From assembly GCA_045533195.1 (NCBI GenBank), contig JAZSHI010000050.1:1-52998 (forward strand): a stretch of DNA of 52,998 nt, written 5' to 3'. Position numbers and translations under genes: made by a program. The number at the start of each line of letters is the position of its first letter. Positions within the stretch are counted from its first letter, which is position 1. The notes under the pieces were generated by a model. It did not search any database and had not been told where the DNA came from. It was given only the letters and a program-made list of their open reading frames with translations. Positions 50,107 to 52,998 of the stretch are shown piece after piece. The stretch is from SIG607 sp045533195. Lineage in GTDB: Bacteria > Bacillota > Clostridia > Oscillospirales > Acutalibacteraceae.

Positions 50107-51519
50107 ATGCGTAAAACAAAAATAGTATGTACAATCGGCCCTGCGAGTGAGACCGAAAAAATAATAACCGGACTTTGCAAAGCCGGAATGAATGTAGCAA
50201 GACTCAATTTTTCACACAATACTCATGAGGATCATCAAAGAAGAATTGACCTTGTTAAAAAGGTTCGTTCGGAGCTTAAAATGCCCATTGCGATTATGCT
50301 GGACACCAAAGGCCCCGAATATCGAATCAAAACCTTTAAAAATCAAAAAATCACCTTAAATGACGGAGATAAATTCATATTCACTACCGATGACATTATC
50401 GGTGATGAAACAAAAGTTGCGGTAAGTTATCCGAATCTTCCTAACGAGCTTTCGGTGGGCGATACCATTTTGCTTAACAATGGTCTTTTGACATTTGAGG
50501 TTGTAAATATAGACGGCACAAACATCGAATGTACTGTTGTCATCGGCGGAGAGCTTTCTGATCGCAAGAGTATGAGCTTCCCCGGCAAAGTAATGAAACA
50601 AGAATATCTTTCCGAACAGGATAAAAAGGATATCGCTTTCGGCGTTCAGAACGATGTGGACTATATTGCTTGTTCTTTTGTTTCCAAGAAGCAAGATCTT
50701 ATTGATGTCCATAATTATCTCAAAGAATTAAATGCCGATGATATTGAATTGATTGCTAAAATTGAAAATCAGTCCGGCTTTGATAATATCGAAGAAATCT
50801 GTGAAGAGTGCGATGGTATTATGATTGCTCGTGGTGACATGGGCGTTGAAATTCCCTTCAAAATGCTCCCTGCAATTCAGAAGAAGCTGATAACCAAGTG
50901 CCGCTTGCTCGGTAAGAGAGTTATCACTGCCACCGAAATGCTTGAATCGATGATATCCAATCCTCGTCCTACGAGAGCAGAAATATCGGATATTGCTAAT
51001 GCGGTTTATGACGGCACAAGCGCTATTATGCTTTCGGGTGAAACTGCCGCAGGTAAATATCCTATTGAATCCGTGAGAACAATGGCTGAAATTGCCGAAA
51101 CCACCGAAAGTAATATTCACTATAATAAACGCTTTCATAATGCGGCTTTTGAAATTAGAGATTCGGTTGATGCTATTTCCCACTCAACTTGCGGAATGGC
51201 GATTGACCTTAACGCTAAAGCAATCGTTGCTTGCTCACTTTCGGGTATGACTGCACGAATGGTATCCCGTTTCCGTTCTCCCGTTCCTATTCTCGGTCTT
51301 ACAACCGATGAACGCACATGGAGAAGACTTGCTCTCTCTTGGGGTGTTATCCCTGCTATGTGTGAGCGTTTCAGTTCAACCGACGTTTTGTTCTACACAG
51401 CAAAGAAGATTGCCGAACAGGAACTTTTCCTTGACAAAGGTGATAAAATTATTATAACGGGTGGCGATACAAGCGGCACCTCCGGCAATACAAGTCTTAT
51501 CAAAATTGAAAATATTTAA
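50107..51519 (+). CDS. pyk: pyruvate kinase
   Basis: 470 residues from the ATG at 50107, 9 nt after GGAGG; an upstream in-frame ATG at 50035 lies before the terminator and is rejected. The N-terminus TKIVCTIGPASE and the active-site helix IMIARGDMGVEIPF are classical. The catalytic Lys lies in IELIAKIENQSG. It makes pyruvate and ATP from phosphoenolpyruvate. It lacks the extra PEP-utiliser domain found in some Firmicutes enzymes. Coupling it to fucO and the hydrogenase operon ties glycolytic output to electron disposal. Confidence 0.97.
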   Translation: MRKTKIVCTIGPASETEKIITGLCKAGMNVARLNFSHNTHEDHQRRIDLVKKVRSELKMPIAIMLDTKGPEYRIKTFKNQKITLNDGDKFIFTTDDIIGDETKVAVSYPNLPNELSVGDTILLNNGLLTFEVVNIDGTNIECTVVIGGELSDRKSMSFPGKVMKQEYLSEQDKKDIAFGVQNDVDYIACSFVSKKQDLIDVHNYLKELNADDIELIAKIENQSGFDNIEEICEECDGIMIARGDMGVEIPFKMLPAIQKKLITKCRLLGKRVITATEMLESMISNPRPTRAEISDIANAVYDGTSAIMLSGETAAGKYPIESVRTMAEIAETTESNIHYNKRFHNAAFEIRDSVDAISHSTCGMAIDLNAKAIVACSLSGMTARMVSRFRSPVPILGLTTDERTWRRLALSWGVIPAMCERFSSTDVLFYTAKKIAEQELFLDKGDKIIITGGDTSGTSGNTSLIKIENI

Positions 51520-51536
51520 TAAAAGAGAAAACTAAA

Positions 51537-52685
51537 ATGGCAAACAGATTCGTACTCAACGAAACCAGCTATCACGGCAAAGGTGCGATTAACGCAATCG
51601 CAACCGAAATCGAGGCAAGAGGCTTTAAAAAGGCTTTCGTTTGCTCCGATCCCGACCTTATCAAGTTTGAAGTTACTAAGAAGGTAACCGATATTCTTGA
51701 TAATGCTAACATCGCTTATGATATTTACAGCGAGATTAAAGCAAATCCTACTATTGAAAACGTTCAGAACGGCGTTGCAGCTTTTAAGGCAAGCGGTGCA
51801 GATTGCATCGTAGCCATCGGCGGTGGTTCTTCTATGGACACCGCAAAGGCTATCGGTATTATTATTGAAAATCCCGAATTCGCCGACGTTCGCTCTTTGG
51901 AAGGTGTGGCTCCCACTAAGAACCCCTGCACTCCCATTATCGCAGTTCCCACTACCGCAGGTACTGCTGCAGAAGTAACCATTAACTATGTTATTACCGA
52001 TGCCGAAAAGAATCGCAAAATGGTTTGCGTGGACGTTCACGATATCCCCGTTGTTGCTGTTGTTGATCCCGATATGATGGCTTCTATGCCCAAAGGTCTT
52101 ACTGCCGCAACCGGTATGGATGCTCTTACCCACGCCATTGAAGGCTATATCACCAAGGGTGCTTGGGAAATGAGTGATATGTTCCATATCAAAGCTATTG
52201 AAATCATCGCAAAGAGCCTCCGTGGTGCTGTTGCTAATACCGATGAAGGCAGAGAAGGCATGGCTCTCGGTCAGTATATCGCAGGTATGGGCTTTAGTAA
52301 CGTAGGTCTTGGTATTGTTCACTCTATGGCTCATCCTCTCGGTGCTTTGTATGATACTCCTCACGGTGTAGCTAACGCTATTATTCTCCCTACCGTTATG
52401 GAATACAACGCTCCTGAAACCGGTGAAAAGTACAGAGATATCGCTAAGGCTATGGGCGTAGATGGTGTTGACGCTATGACCTTGGAAGATGCAAGAAAAG
52501 CCGCTATTGATGCTGTTAAAAAGCTTTCTGCTGATGTTGGTATTCCTGCCGACCTCAAAGAAATCGTAAAGAAAGACGATATTGACTTCCTTTCTCAGTC
52601 TGCTTTCGATGATGCGTGCCGCCCCGGCAATCCGCGTGAAACCAGCGTTGAAGAAATCAAGGACCTTTATCTCAAGTTGATGTAA
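51537..52685 (+). CDS. fucO: lactaldehyde reductase / 1,2-propanediol oxidoreductase
   Basis: 382 residues of the iron-dependent alcohol dehydrogenase family. Closely resembles E. coli FucO: NRFVLNETSYHGKGA at the start, AVPTTAGTAAEVTINYVITD, EFADVRSLEG and GFSNVGLGIVHSMAHPLGA. The NAD-binding GGGSSMDTAK and the histidine ligands (HAIEGY, HSMAHPLG, TPHG) are present. It reduces L-lactaldehyde to 1,2-propanediol with NADH, which helps ferment fucose or rhamnose, but no fucose genes are adjacent. It follows pyk by 17 nt. General aldehyde reduction is possible. Confidence 0.93.
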   Translation: MANRFVLNETSYHGKGAINAIATEIEARGFKKAFVCSDPDLIKFEVTKKVTDILDNANIAYDIYSEIKANPTIENVQNGVAAFKASGADCIVAIGGGSSMDTAKAIGIIIENPEFADVRSLEGVAPTKNPCTPIIAVPTTAGTAAEVTINYVITDAEKNRKMVCVDVHDIPVVAVVDPDMMASMPKGLTAATGMDALTHAIEGYITKGAWEMSDMFHIKAIEIIAKSLRGAVANTDEGREGMALGQYIAGMGFSNVGLGIVHSMAHPLGALYDTPHGVANAIILPTVMEYNAPETGEKYRDIAKAMGVDGVDAMTLEDARKAAIDAVKKLSADVGIPADLKEIVKKDDIDFLSQSAFDDACRPGNPRETSVEEIKDLYLKLM

Positions 52686-52723
52686 TTTTGCATCCCGTTG
52701 ATTGAATACGAGATAAATTTGCG

Positions 52724-52774
52724 AAAGCCCCGTTAGGAGCGCAGTGATTTCTGCATTCCTAACGGGGCTTTTTT
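52724..52774. terminator. strong terminator after fucO
   Basis: Fifteen-base arms (52724-52738 and 52757-52771) with inner GCAG/CTGC pairing, then TTTTTTG on the plus strand and A-rich flank on the other. It also faces the end of the minus-strand gene at 52778. Confidence 0.9.
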
Positions 52775-52777
52775 GTT

Positions 52778-52998
52778 TTATGCCTTGTCTATATCTTGCT
52801 TTTTCAGTTCCTTTTTCATTTTGCTGAGTGCTTTGCGGTATGTTTTATCGGCAGTAGCGGGCGAAGCCAAGCCGTGGTCTATAGCTATGTCAATAAAGGC
52901 TTCTTCGGGGATGGGTTTACGTGTAGGTTTGCCATACTCATCCAAATCGTCTTTGTCGTAATAATGGGTAGCATAACACTCCATACAAAAACCAAGAT
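52778..52998 (-). CDS. C-terminal fragment of an unrecognised protein (runs off right edge)
   Basis: The frame stays open to 52998, so the gene probably begins outside the window. An ATG at 52984 is in frame but has no ribosome site. The visible 73 residues include GFCMECYATHYYDKDD (Cys-x2-Cys) and a Lys-rich helical tail. No family was recognised. The stop is close to the shared terminator. Confidence 0.5.
   Translation of the reverse strand, partial: LGFCMECYATHYYDKDDLDEYGKPTRKPIPEEAFIDIAIDHGLASPATADKTYRKALSKMKKELKKQDIDKA

Noticed and set aside
51516..52364. minus-strand frame opposite fucO (282 codons)
   Set aside because: Shadow of fucO, Cys/His/Asn-rich in the way antisense translations are.

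Overview
The window looks like chromosomal DNA of an anaerobic, low-GC Clostridia bacterium, most like the Oscillospiraceae/Ruminococcaceae. The evidence is AT-rich spacers, strong Shine-Dalgarno sites, consensus sigma-A promoters, group II ECF genes, a ClpE-like ATPase, acetate kinase, and a Rex-linked fermentation and [FeFe]-hydrogenase cluster whose HydS/phosphatase/HydA layout recalls Ruminococcus. The genus is inferred, not shown.

Layout. (1) 1-1220: a minus-strand transglutaminase-like membrane protein cut by the left edge, then tRNA-Arg(UCU) and tRNA-Gly(UCC). (2) 1220-11766: eleven tightly packed minus-strand genes, probably one operon: ruvC-ruvA-ruvB, a methyltransferase, ecfA1-ecfA2-ecfT, truA, a DUF5711-like protein, a CvpA-like protein and a ClpE-like unfoldase. 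(3) 11767-16030: an elaborate leader (phased A-tracts, palindrome, promoter, attenuator-like hairpin) and potABCD. (4) 16047-18747: galK and ackA (minus), separated by a block of six back-to-back hairpins. (5) 18907-23762: tmcAL, a DUF1846 gene and an Old Yellow Enzyme-type FeS flavoprotein (plus).

(6) 23802-33347: a drug-efflux style locus. A MarR regulator and a heterodimeric ABC exporter lie on the minus strand. A divergent ABC / DUF1854 / ABC triad, with zinc ribbons in both ABC subunits, lies on the plus strand. Both promoters carry the same 16-bp palindrome, so one regulator probably controls both. Between them are tRNA-Leu(CAG) and a 19-nt copy of its 5' end followed by a structured insert. 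(7) 33372-38838: two family 2 glycosyltransferases (minus) and a MacB-like ATPase-FtsX fusion (plus). (8) 38839-39944: two hairpins and a DUF6809 / small ORF / TnpV cassette, probably a mobile-element remnant. (9) 40031-52685: a LysR regulator, then rex, adhE, an APH-like kinase, two mini [2Fe-2S] thioredoxin-fold proteins, a sensory-type [FeFe] hydrogenase with a PAS domain, a SpoIIE/PP2C-type phosphatase, a group B-type [FeFe] hydrogenase, pyk and fucO. A minus-strand fragment follows at the right edge.

How the genes fit together: region 9 is a redox module. Rex reads NADH/NAD+ and has a candidate operator before its own gene. AdhE and FucO reoxidise NADH to alcohols, the hydrogenase disposes of electrons as H2, and the HydS-phosphatase pair could report H2 or redox state. 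AckA supplies the competing ATP-yielding acetate branch. TmcAL, encoded divergently from ackA, uses acetate to modify tRNA-Met, a possible link between acetate and translation.

The strongest leads for something undescribed are the hairpin block at 17361-17540, the duplicated tRNA-Leu head with its structured insert at 27863-28076, the shared-operator double ABC locus, and the kinase and mini-ferredoxins inside the Rex/hydrogenase operon. All domain calls come from reading motifs; no database search was run.
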